Of a stretch of DNA of 11,191 nt, positions 1 through 8,862 are shown piece after piece. The notes beneath the pieces were generated by a model that was not told where the DNA came from, made no database searches, and saw only the letters and a program-made list of their open reading frames with translations. Every line of letters starts with the position of its first letter. Positions within the stretch are counted from its first letter, which is position 1. Source of the stretch: Irineochytrium annulatum (Eukaryota > Chytridiomycota > Chytridiomycetes > Chytridiales > Chytridiaceae); the NCBI GenBank assembly GCA_027600665.1, contig JADGJL010000995.1, positions 1 to 11,191 of the forward strand, written 5' to 3'. The position numbers and the translations under genes were made by a program.

Positions 1-21
1 TTCCTGCCCCGCGTGCCCATC

Positions 22-2559
22 ATGAAGGCCTTCCTGAAGCCAATCGCGCGGGCTTTGAGGCCGCCCGAGCTGCCCCCGTTGCCGGAGCGCCTCCTGGGCC
101 CCGTGCCGACCGTGCTTGATATCCAATTTCCGTTCGAAACGTTTGACTTGGACGTAACCGATTATTCGAAGCTAGAGGGCTTGTCGTCTCCGCCGGCAAA
201 GATGGACGGATGGGTGGTCGTGCGGCCGGGCCGGGGCATCAAGGAAGAGAATATTGCGGAGGTACTCTCGGGCTCGTTGACAGTGAGGTTGATGGGGCGG
301 TATGAGATCGGTGCGTGTTATGAGAGGAGTTTTTTTTCTGTTCGTGTAGGAACGCTGTTCATTTTGGTGTGCTCGCAGATGTCGCACTCGTCAATGTCTA
401 CGCCTCCGACGAGTCCGAGCCCGTTGACCTCGGCAACTTTTCCATCTCTAAAGGCGTCTTCTACCTCCATGAGCAGACGCTCTGGTACGGCTCGAGCTTC
501 TCACAGATCATCCCGGATCCGGAGTCGAATCCGGCCCTGCTCGCCTCCTCGCCTGCTCTCGCGGCGTCAGCTTCTGGCCTGGGTGTGGCACGGAAGGAAC
601 CTCCGCCCGCGCCTGAAAACCCGTACATCTTCCCACCACCTGCGACCAGAACCAAGCTGAACTACTCAACCCCATACCCCTTCTCCTTCCCGATACCGCT
701 TGACGCGCCCGTGACTGCCCGCGCTGCCGCTGGCAGGATCACGTGGACGCTAGAGGCCACGCTCGTTCAGGTGCTCCGTTATGCTTCATGATTGCCTGAA
801 CCTATAACTTACCTCCTCCATTTTTGTATGTAGGCCGGTCGCCACTGGCCTCTAGTCCGCAAGGTCGAGGTGCAGGTGCGGAGGATTGCAAGGGACCCAA
901 GGCCGCAAACCGTGCCCCCGACGCCAGCTCGGCCGCTGTCGGGCCCGCTGCCGAGGAAGACGATCGTGATGGGCTTGACCGCGGACGGAGCGTTTGAGTA
1001 CGAGGTCCAGTTCCCGGATCCCGTCAGGGTCCCGCCCGAGTACGAGCACGTGGAAGTGTTTCACAAGCACGACAGCGGTGCGACCACCAGAGGCAGAGAC
1101 AGGGGCCGTGACGGTGTGCGGTCAGGCGGAACGAGGAGGGCTGCGTCTTCGGATGGAGGTCAACGGACCAGAAGGGCCGGTAAGGGTCCTGCCATCGACG
1201 TTGAAGATGATTACTACAACGTGGCCGGGCCATCGCGTGCAAGGTCGACGTCGACGCCGCCAGCGCCGCCGCCGATCAGGCGGAGGAGGATGCGCGACAA
1301 GGAACGGAACCGGAGCACAGGGAGGCCCGACGATGAGCTTCTTGGACCGGACGGCGTGCCCGTGCAGGTGTGCATCAAGAACGGTACTAGAAACGTTGGG
1401 ACCGTCCACGCGGTAGAGGTGTCGCTGGCGCAACGATGCCACATCAAGTAAGTTGGTTGTAACGCACACGTCATGTAATCGCGCTGACCGTCTACTTCAG
1501 CCCGCTCGACCGCTTCCGACCACCCCCGCCGGCATCTATCCTGCACGGAACCTTGGGCCTCTGGGAAGACTTTGCAAGCGACCCAATTGCCATGCCGGTC
1601 GCTTACCAGGGTGAGAATCCACCACCACCTCCCCCAACGGACCGCCTCCACCGCCGTAGTCGCCAGGAGTTCCAACCAAACCACAATCATTATCCCATGC
1701 ATCATCGCCCGAACCGAGAGGCCCCGGACATTGCGCCAGCCGCCGGCCCCGCCCCCGCCAACACAACCGGCGCCCCGGCGAGCGACCGAATTGCCGACGA
1801 CGGCATCGTCCTCAGCGAGCCCTCCTACTACCTCACCGCCCGCCTCGATCGCACGCCCCGTACCATCCAGCCGCCGCCCTCACTCGCGACCCGCCACGGC
1901 CGGCCAGGACTGGCCGGCACGCTCCGCGACCTCCGCACGGCCGGGACCATCGTCTCCGTCCGGCCGGGCAGGTACCGATTCCTCCGCGTCCCCACGGGCC
2001 GCGGGGCCGGCAAGCTGATCCGGAACGGGATCGGGGGCAACCTCGTCGCGAACCCGCCGCTTGTGGCCGGGTCGGGCGGGAACAGCAGGAGGAACAGTCT
2101 CGCGGTGCTGGCCGACGGCGTCGGGAACGTGAACAAGAAGGTCGCGAGCGCGGCCGGCTTTGGGGGTGATGGGACGCGGTACGTGATTGAGGTGGGGGAC
2201 GGTGATGCCGGTGGGGAGTGCAGCATCGGTGTGGAGGTGATGCTGGACAGCACCGTGCAAGCTTCGGTCGTGCAGCAGAACTTCAAGGTTTCGTGTGGCA
2301 TTTCTCGGCCGTCGTAAACTAAGATAACTTGAAAATGCGTTTTTTTACAGATCGCTCACTACCTCATCCTTACCATTACTTACATCAGCGAGAAGAAAAA
2401 CCTGTTTCAGAGAAATATAAAGGAGAGAACCCAGGTGAGTCCTTGCTTCAGTGTGATAAGTTCTTTACCGGGTGCATTCTAAACATACGTCAGGTTGAAA
2501 TTCCCGTTCTCGTCGTGCACGGGGCTCCCCCGATGCCCGTCGCAGCTGCCGGACGTTAA
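22..2559 (+). CDS. Arrestin-like (alpha-arrestin/ART-class) adaptor protein, six exons
   Basis: Exons 22-310, 379-770, 834-1447, 1501-2287, 2351-2434 and 2494-2559 sum to 2232 nt (743 aa plus TAA) with no internal stop. All five introns are GT-AG. The N-terminal arrestin domain begins near residue 32 (LDIQFPFETFDLD) and carries the family-typical HEQTLW segment at about 127-132. It runs to about residue 245. C-terminal arrestin strands follow: VPVQVCIKNGTRNVGTV (about 402-418), and the last two exons encode a KIAHYLILTITY strand and VEIPVLVVHG. Known family role: adaptors that link membrane cargo to NEDD4/Rsp5 ubiquitin ligases for endocytosis. A PPEY (PPxY) motif lies at about 294-297. The C-domain is broken by two long low-complexity insertions (about 298-395, Arg-rich; about 440-670, Pro/Gly-rich). 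The first ATG is at 22, but the frame stays open to base 1, so the true start could lie upstream. Fold confident; cargo unknown. Confidence 0.82.
311..378 (+). other. Intron 1 of arrestin-like gene
   Basis: 68-nt phase-1 intron. The donor is GTGCGT and the acceptor GCTCGCAG. Splicing joins G|AT to form Asp97 and restores the frame after a stretch that otherwise shifts out of the arrestin frame. Confidence 0.85.
771..833 (+). other. Intron 2 of arrestin-like gene
   Basis: 63-nt phase-0 intron. The donor GTGCTC is weak and the acceptor is TATGTAG. Reading through reaches a TGA within six codons. Splicing joins ...TLVQ to AGRHWPLVRK, which continues the arrestin strand pattern. Confidence 0.8.
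1448..1500 (+). other. Intron 3 of arrestin-like gene
   Basis: 53-nt phase-2 intron with a strong GTAAGT donor, a CTGAC branch-like element and a CTTCAG acceptor. Splicing forms Asn432 and continues into PLDRFRPPPP. Confidence 0.85.
2288..2350 (+). other. Intron 4 of arrestin-like gene
   Basis: 63-nt phase-0 intron. The donor GTTTCG is unusual. An AAACTAAG branch-like element and a TTTTTTACAG acceptor follow. Splicing joins QQNFK to IAHYLILTITY, the final arrestin C strand. Without it the protein stops at a TAA at 2315-2317 and loses this strand. Confidence 0.8.
2435..2493 (+). other. Intron 5 of arrestin-like gene
   Basis: 59-nt phase-0 intron with donor GTGAGT and acceptor ACGTCAG. Splicing joins NIKERTQ to VEIPVLVVHG, a typical end of an arrestin C-domain. 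Confidence 0.85.
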
Positions 2560-2612
2560 CCCTCCTCGCGGTTGTCGTGACTAGCGAGGTCCACTATTTC
2601 CAAATGCCCCTC

Positions 2613-2621
2613 ATAAATAAT
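2613..2621 (+). terminator. Candidate poly(A) signal of arrestin-like gene
   Basis: ATAAATAAT lies 54 nt after the TAA stop at 2557-2559. It is an AATAAA-like variant at a typical distance. A later exact AATAAA at 2995-3000 is an alternative. Confidence 0.4.
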
Positions 2622-2942
2622 CGTACCCCTTACTCGCGTGGCCTCATTTTGGAGTAGAGTACCGACTTGACCGTTCTATTGCTGTTCGATGATCAAGCAC
2701 TTCCCATTTTTACCTTCCTTAGTGATACCTAGCACTACCTCAATAGCCATTACGTAATTGCAAGATTATTCTGCTGCCAACCACCACCTCTGTAACCCAT
2801 TTTGTTCTTCTTGAACTATCTCCTACTTTGGTAGTTGCACTGTGTATGTACCTGTCATTTAACTTAGCAACGCAGCAATGCAATTGTACGACAAAGCTGT
2901 CCATGATCTTCCTCCCGATACAAATTAGTCGCTACAATACGA

Positions 2943-2948
2943 TTTATT
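2943..2948 (-). terminator. Candidate poly(A) signal for the SMP gene
   Basis: TTTATT on the plus strand is AATAAA on the minus strand, 306 nt beyond the TAG stop of the SMP gene. This implies a longish 3' UTR that contains a pyrimidine-rich stretch. It overlaps the territory of the converging gene's possible distal signal. Confidence 0.3.
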
Positions 2949-3018
2949 CATTAATTCCACGATGTGCACGCTATGATATACTGTTTGGGAGTGAAATAAA
3001 TCCCGATATACCGGCCAG

Positions 3019-3141
3019 TAAGAAATGGCAAGCCAAATGAATAACAAAATGAAAAAAAGCAAAAGAGAGAGATGAGAATGCCAAAAGAGATTAAGAAAAT
3101 GAGAACAGCAGAACAAAAATCCAAAATCGATGAGATGGAGA
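3019..3141 (+). repeat. Polypurine (A/G-rich) low-complexity tract
   Basis: About 120 nt of strongly purine-biased plus strand, with runs such as GAAAAAAAGCAAAAGAGAGA. On the minus strand it would be a CT-rich tract just downstream of the SMP gene's stop. It shows no period that would make it a clean microsatellite. Confidence 0.6.
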
Positions 3142-3254
3142 GCTTTCTATTAGGATTTTGCAACCGCATCGTTGATATACAAAGAGTATAGGGGAATGGT
3201 CGGCACAGTGCAAGCTCGAACGGTGATGGTTGTTATGCTATATCTAGCGCGATG

Positions 3255-6200
3255 CTACCGGATAGTGTTCGTGAACCATCCCTTCCTCCTACCAATTCTC
3301 GACGCTCTCGGTGTCGCGTCCCCCTTATCCTTTCGGCCAACCAGACCGCCTGGTTGCCCCGGCGGCTCCTGCCGGGCTACAACGCTATCAACCCGTTCGA
3401 GATTTGGCATGCTCGGAAACCCAGCACCGAAGTCGTCGTCACCCTCCTCCCCGTCCTCTTCTTCCCTCTCACCATCGTCCCCCGCGATGTGGCCGCCCCA
3501 TACCACGTCCGCGGTTACGCCATCACCGCCACCAGCGTCATTAGTTGGGGCAGTGGACGGTCCGCCGGTCGCAGATTTCGCGGCGGCGTGTGGAACGGCG
3601 CGAGGACCCTGCGCCAGCCCTCCTACGAGTTTTGAGTCTAACGAGGACGCCGTCGACGCCGACGAAGCCGAGAACGCGCGGCGGTCCAGGTCCGGTGCTG
3701 GTGGCGGGATGCCTGCAGCACCCGACCGCCAACCGCCGCGTGCACGACTACGGTGATGGTGTACAGGAGGGCGGACGTCGTCTAGAGACCTGCGAACTGG
3801 AGCGCTTCCGGCACCAGCCGGTACGTCATTATACGAGGCAGTGGACCGCCGAGAAGCGGCGACAGCGTTGTTGCGCGACAGAGGCGGGGGTTGGAGCGGC
3901 GCGTTGTCGTCGTCGGAGCCCGAGTGCGTCGTGGTTGCACCGTAATTCTGAGCGGACTGAAGCCGATTGAAAGTCGTTAGGGAGTTTCGAGGGGGCGAAG
4001 GGACGGGATCTGTTATAAACGGCGCCGAGCCGCCGAGTGAGGCGGTTGATCGGCGCTTGTAGCGGCGAGACGGCTTCATCGGAGGCTGTTCGGGAGGTGC
4101 GGTACTAATATTTACGCCCTACAAGTAAAATCAGTATTTGAGCAAAGGGAATGGCAAGAAAACGTACCAGCATCTCCAGAATTGATGGCGGCCTCGCCTT
4201 TGCCACAGGCTGCACAGGCTCCTCGAAAAACGACGAAGGCCTCGACCTCGTCCCCGATTGCATAGGATGTTCCTCTGACGCGACCGACGGCGGCCTGCTC
4301 CTCACACTTGGTCGTCCGCTTACTCCGTAATCCGCCTCCGAGCCCATCGAGTAGCGGTTCCGATTTACTGGGGCGGACGCGAAGGATGACGTCGACGCAG
4401 TCCTCGATAACGGCTTCCCTGGGGAACTCTGCGTCGACGGTGGGTGAGGCGGGAGCGGCGGCGTGCCGGCTGCAGCACGCGCGGCCAGCGCTGCCGCGGC
4501 TTCCTCCTCGGCCCCGATACGCGTGTACCCGAAGTAAGCCAGCGTCCTGTCGGAGAGCATAGCGGTTCGCTGCTTTAGTGTGCTTCCGTACTGGGTTGCT
4601 GTCTCCGAGAAAGTCCTCGCCATCTCGTCGAGCCCGTATTCGCGCGACTTACGCCCCGCGTACTCCGCCGTCTCGCCCAAGTACTCAAAGACCGATAACG
4701 TCGGCGTTTTGGCCTTCACCGCCAGATTATCAGCGGCATCGGCTGCGGCAACCGTCTGGCCTTCTGCGTGTCCCGTCTCGCTCCCATCACCGCTTCCTTT
4801 TTGCTCCTCGACCTCAGTTACGATCCTCAAGCTCCCAACGCCCGGCAACACAGCCTCCAGCGCGTCCTCTGGTATAGCGCCATCGTCAACAACAGCACCC
4901 GCATCCGAGTCGTCCGACGACGTGCCAGCGTCAGTCGCGTCCGTGTTCGGCTGCAGATCCGTCGCGATCGACTCGGTCTCCACATTGCTCAGGTAACCTC
5001 CGCCTGCCCCCACCCTCCCAACTGGTGACGGCAACGGAATGTCGATCATGGGCACCGGCCGTATCGACAGCGGACTTGGCGGCACTGGCGACGAGGACAT
5101 CATACCGCCCACGGCGCCCGTAGGAGGCGCCGCACTCGCACCATCGGTCAATCCAATCTGCTTCTCCCCATCAACGACGACTCCTTCTGGTGAGGCAGAA
5201 GCGTCAGCCTCCACCTCCGCGCCATCGACGTCGCTATCATCGCTCAACGCCACATGCTCAGCGTACCAAAGCGCCTCGGCCCGCTGCGCCATCATCGCCT
5301 CCTCCGCATACCGCTCCTGCAACCTCCGAAGCATGGCAGCCTCATCCTCACCCTCATCCTCCTCCTCTGCCTCGCTGACGCTGACGTGGCCCTCGTCGCC
5401 AGCGTCCTCATCCTCTGTAAAGTCATGCCGTCCCACATCGTCATCGTCGGCGCACTCAGTGTCAGTCGGCGGTTCGTTCGCTTCCTCCAGTGGATCCAGG
5501 GGCACGACGGATGGTAGGAGATGGGAAACGGACGGTGCAGGAGAGAGGGGAATGATCGGTGGGACTGACGATCGGGGCGAGGAGGACGCGATTGACGAAA
5601 CGGTCGCTGGCCGTGCCAGTTCGGGTGTGCCGGCGCGGAGAGCTTCGATCGTGTCCTCCACCCCAAAGTCCTCGACTTGATCCTCGCCGTACCCATACAC
5701 CTCGTCTTCCCCGTAACCCTCTTCCGCTTCCTCATACTGCAGCCCGTCCCCGTCATCGTCCTCTTCGTCATCATCTTCGTCATCTTCGTCGTCCTCCTCG
5801 TCCGAGTCCCAAAAGATGCCGCCCTTCCCGTCAGACGGCCAAAAGGAGAAGTCGTCCATGTTTGGGAGAACCACGAGCTCCTCGAGGGCCTCCTTAATGC
5901 GGCGCTCGATAATTTGATTTACGAGAGAAAGGCGAATCATCTTGTTCGAAATGATCGGCTCCACCTCGAGCTCAATCTTCAGCTCAGGCTCGCGGTGAAA
6001 ACCAACCCAGACCCTAGAGGTCTCCCACGACGGCTTGATCTTGATAAGGACGCGAGCCGAGAACCGCTTCACCTTGATGGCTACAACCAGAGGGATCTCT
6101 AGCGGCTTTACGTATGGCTCAAGGGCGGAAACCGAGATCGTCGCAACTGTAGCGGCCTCGATACGCACTCCGCCTAATTGACTTTAGCGTACAAAACTGG

Positions 6201-7710
6201 TGCTAGAATCACTAACCGGTGTAGTCAATGTCAACCTCCACGTCCACATCCCCATCCGCCGTAAAGCCCAATAGCTTTGGGTTAGACAACACGGGTATCG
6301 AGTTCCCAACCGACAAATCCTGAATCACAATGTCTCCCAGAATCGACGAACCCCTCGCCCTCGTATATCTTCTGCTCAGCTTGCTAATGACCCAATCCCT
6401 AATTCTCGGATTCGCATGAAGTCCCACGAACGCCCTTCCCACCAGCGCGTTTAGCCACGCCGTCGCGTGACCCTCGGCGCCCTCGAGGTTGTCGACCGTC
6501 GCCTTCAGCTTCGACATGGCCTCAGCAAAGTGGCGCATGGGCTCCGAGTCCTGGAAGTAGGTCGACAGCGCGCCTGAATCGGCGTTGAGAGGCAGATGGG
6601 ACGCGCGCCGGAGCATAAAAAACCAATCCTCCTTGTCGGAGCCGTTGGCGGTGTAGAGGAACAGGCCGACGTTCGTGTTCTTCTCGTTTCCACGGCGGCC
6701 GCCGGCGGGGAGAGAGGACCGGAGACGCATTCGGACGGGCGTCTCCCGAAGGTAGAGCTCCGAGTCCTTCAAATGCTCGGGGAAGAGATCAACCTTAAAC
6801 TCGGTCAGGAGGATGATGTCGATGCACTCGAGCCGCTCGTCCGAAGAGTAGACGAAGAGGGTCCGGTGCTTCAAGACGGCGAAGACGTTCCGCCACGGCG
6901 GGCGAGAGTTATAGGCGTTGTCTACTGATTTGCTGGCGGTGGCGATGGCGGGCAAGGGCGGGCTCTCGCCCATGAAGCGGGAGAGAAGGTAGGAGGTGGT
7001 CTGGAGGCTGGCGTCCATGATGGAATATGCGGTTTCGGACATGGAGGTAATATTGGACACCAGCGTGTGCTTGCGCTTGATGTTTGGGGGGAGAGAGGAG
7101 AGGGACTCGCCGGGGAGAGACTCCGAGACGGATGCACGGACGCCGAGACCACCCAGGAACCAGTCACCTGGGTTGCCGAACCTAGTCGCACCATCACTCG
7201 AAGTTGATCGTTATCGAACAAGACAACAACTCACCCGTCCATATAAAGCTCATCCGTCGTCAACGGCCTCGTAGATATCCGCATCCACCCAACCTTTGTC
7301 AGCTGTGGGTCATACCCGGCCGCCTTCCCATCTGCGCCTACGAGTCCGCTCGGGTCCCCTGATTCGGCAAACTTACCCCCGCTTCCCGTCGCCGAACCGC
7401 CAACACCCATGCCCGTCGCCCCGTGCGCGCCAGCGCCAGCTCCTGCGGCCCCGGCAGGGCCACCAACCCCGCCAGCCGCGGCCGCGGCGATCCCCGCTGC
7501 TCCGCCGGCAGCGGCATCACCCCCGAGCCGTTTAATGGTCCTCCGTCTGCTTGCGGCCTGCTTGGCTTTGGCGGAGGAGACTTTGTTCGGCAGCGAGCGA
7601 TAGAGGAAGAAGGCCACGCTGAGGACGGTAAAGACGCCGCCGATGGCGAACGCGGCCGCGTGCGAGGCGAACCACCATAGAAACGCCCAGGCGTCGTCGG
7701 CCCTCGTCAT
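3255..7710 (-). CDS. NVJ2: Nvj2/TEX2-family membrane-anchored PH + SMP lipid-transfer protein, four exons
   Basis: Minus-strand exons 7710-7235, 7181-6217, 6173-4168 and 4118-3255 sum to 4311 nt: 1436 aa plus TAG, no internal stop. The ATG at 7710 is the first after an in-frame TGA at 7749-7747. Order: one N-terminal transmembrane helix (about 6-37) followed by basic KAKQAASRRR; an Ala/Gly linker (about 58-125); a PH-like domain (about 140-352, with an inserted loop); and an SMP domain (about 400-588) ending in the family-typical EELVVLPNMDDF. Known family role: SMP domains form lipid-binding tubes at ER contact sites, and yeast Nvj2 acts at nucleus-vacuole and ER-Golgi contacts. An acidic Asp/Glu run (about 603-624) and about 850 residues of mostly disordered tail follow. 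The tail includes a charged helix (about 754-787) and a conserved-looking helical island (about 970-1032). The tail is longer than I expect for the yeast protein. Family assignment firm; orthology to NVJ2 is inferred. Confidence 0.88.
4119..4167 (-). other. Intron 3 of SMP gene
   Basis: 49-nt phase-0 intron. The donor is GTACGT, with an ATACTGATT branch-like site and acceptor ACTTGTAG. It joins SILEML to GVNISTAPPE and leads in frame into the last exon, so the ATG at 4079 is an internal Met rather than a gene start. Confidence 0.75.
5749..5810 (-). repeat. Trinucleotide-like low-complexity tract coding for Asp/Glu
   Basis: The plus strand shows repeated TC[G/A/T/C] triplets (CGTCATCGTCCTCTTCGTCA and onward). 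On the coding minus strand these are GAN codons giving an Asp/Glu run just after the SMP domain. It is an imperfect triplet repeat and a likely site of length variation. Confidence 0.65.
6174..6216 (-). other. Intron 2 of SMP gene, inside the SMP domain
   Basis: 43-nt phase-1 intron, the shortest in the window. The donor is GTTAGT, with a GCTAAAG branch-like element and acceptor AATTAG. It joins DVEVDIDYTG to GVRIEAATVAT, a continuous SMP beta-strand pattern. Retention would add in-frame stops. Confidence 0.85.
7182..7234 (-). other. Intron 1 of SMP gene
   Basis: 53-nt phase-2 intron with donor GTGAGT and acceptor GACTAG. A second, more canonical acceptor (ACCCAG) lies 14 nt downstream, but using it gives an immediate TGA. 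The upstream TAG acceptor keeps the frame: DELYMDG joins FGNPGDWFLGG. Confidence 0.75.
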
Positions 7711-8074
7711 GGCTGTCGAGTAGATGCTACGTCGTCGGCGGCTCGTTCAGTGATGTGAATCCAAATCGGTGGCCACTACAGCACGGATGCGCCACACTCG
7801 GCCTGACAGCCGCCTGCCGATGACGTCTACTGCGGACTGTTGGTGAGACGGAAGAGCGGGCAGCAGCGCCGATAGGCTGTGTGGGTTGGAGGCCGGCGGG
7901 CGGTGGCGACAGCTCCAGCGGGCAGGGAGTCTTTTTGCCTTCAAGCCGCCGAGTGTATCAAGCATACTAAAACCTGCATGTGATTAGATCCACAAAGGAC
8001 TATGACCATCCAATGCTGATGGTGCCCCAGAACTTATATTACAATGAACCAGCGGACCTAAAAAGAGGAACACG
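7711..8074. promoter_or_regulatory. Divergent promoter region between the SMP gene and the candidate small gene
   Basis: This 364-bp stretch separates two outward-reading starts, so it should hold both promoters and 5' leaders. A TTATATTA at 8034-8041 is a weak TATA-like element 34-41 nt before the ATG at 8075. On the minus strand, an open frame from an ATG at 7965 to a TGA at 7747-7749 lies in the same frame as the SMP gene and ends 36 nt before its start codon. It could be an upstream ORF if the leader is long enough. No other element is recognised. Confidence 0.45.
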
Positions 8075-8627
8075 ATGCGCACACCCAATGATCTATTTAA
8101 CTCCCTATCCCGTCCGCTGACTCGTCCCAGCTCCGACTCCTCCCAACCCGCCACTGACATTACCGACGAGTCCCCGATCAACGAGGCGTCACAGGTAACG
8201 AAGGCCGTGGATGCGGTTTTGCTTATCTGCTTCCTGACTTCTTCATCGCTGGCGTGAAACCTGCTTCTCCTATCTTCAGACGCTAGCTGCCGCTGTCGGC
8301 GCCCAGGATATCGAGCCCGCTGTCGTCGCTGGTAACGACACCTCTTCTAAAGCCGAGAATTCTCAAGTACGCCGTCGCCGTCCACGTCACCAACTGATTC
8401 CTGCCCACGCTCCAGTTATCGAGTCTACCACCCCGTCGCCGACAGCACCCTTAACCTTAAGTTCTCGACTCCTCTATTATCGTTCAGGCTCTGACGTGAA
8501 TTTTAAGTTGGATTCGTATTTATCCGTTTGTTGGTTACGTGACCATCATGGTCCACAATCTGAAGGGAGCCCCATTATAAATAATAAAAAATATTTATAT
8601 ATACCTACGCCGGCGTTACTTCTCTAG
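8075..8627 (+). CDS. Candidate small two-exon gene of unknown function (155 aa)
   Basis: Model: exon 8075-8194, intron 8195-8279 (GTAACG donor, CTGAC branch-like site, pyrimidine-rich CTATCTTCAG acceptor), exon 8280-8627 ending in TAG. The exons join in phase 0 and give 156 codons with no internal stop. An exact AATAAA lies 33 nt after the stop. I do not recognise the product. Exon 1 is Ser/Thr/Pro-rich (MRTPNDLFNSLSRPLTRPSS). Exon 2 begins Ala-rich with coding-like codon use, has a basic VRRRRPRH patch, then drifts into AT-rich codons towards its end. That drift, and a TATATATA run inside the 3' part, could mean the true 3' end is spliced differently or that this is a decaying fragment. No transmembrane segment or known motif is visible. 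It could also be a chance open frame in the leader region of the next gene. Confidence 0.4.
8596..8603 (+). promoter_or_regulatory. TATA-like element in a 30-bp A/T block
   Basis: TATATATA sits within an almost pure A/T stretch (about 8574-8603), about 260 nt upstream of the PWP1 start codon. It could serve the PWP1 promoter, but it also lies inside the candidate small ORF, so the two readings compete. Confidence 0.3.
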
Positions 8628-8659
8628 CTTGAGTCAATTCAACATCGGAGCATGATGTG

Positions 8660-8665
8660 AATAAA
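8660..8665 (+). terminator. AATAAA poly(A) signal after the candidate small gene
   Basis: An exact AATAAA lies 33 nt after the TAG at 8625-8627 and about 200 nt before the PWP1 start. Its position suits 3' processing of the small gene and is the best independent support for that gene. Confidence 0.4.
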
Positions 8666-8862
8666 ACGTGAATGGAAATGAATGATAAGAATTCATTTTT
8701 GTTGATCCTTATCTAGCAACTTGATTTTCTCGAATGCGTAAGCGGTAACTGTTATGCTCCTTTTTTACTCACAACTTTACTATTGTAATGCAGGATGAAG
8801 GGTAAACGATCTTAGTCGAAGAAATTGACAGGAAAAGTCAAAAGTTTTCTTCTGTCATCGCC

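Larger units (their letters stand above)
2560..3254. other. Convergent 3' intergenic region (695 bp), no gene seen
   Basis: This region lies between the stop of the arrestin-like gene and the stop of the minus-strand SMP gene. It is clearly richer in A/T than the flanking exons. Open frames near 2828-3169 are short, have AT-rich codons and lack recognisable protein features, so I do not call them. It holds AATAAA on the plus strand at 2995-3000, its complement TTTATT at 2943-2948 (a possible minus-strand poly(A) signal for the SMP gene), and a polypurine tract at about 3019-3141. Confidence 0.7.

Noticed and set aside
2828..3169. Short open frames on both strands in the convergent intergenic region
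   Set aside because: They are under 75 codons, A/T-rich and without recognisable features. The hydrophobic minus-strand frame (2951-3169) is explained by the polypurine tract, which reads as Phe/Leu/Ser codons on the other strand.
3172..3756. Plus-strand open frames at 3172-3970
   Set aside because: They overlap the last SMP exon antisense. The minus-strand frame joins in phase to exon 3 through a good intron, and the plus-strand products are low-complexity.
3255..4079. Separate minus-strand gene starting at the ATG at 4079
   Set aside because: The intron at 4167-4119 has a good donor, branch-like site and acceptor and joins in phase, so this is better read as the last exon of the SMP gene.
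4580..5680. Long plus-strand open frames (4580-4996 and 5039-5680) opposite exon 3 of the SMP gene
   Set aside because: They are antisense reflections of Ser/Asp/Glu-rich, GC3-biased coding sequence, show Ser/Ala/Pro low complexity and no domain, and have no matching splice or start context.
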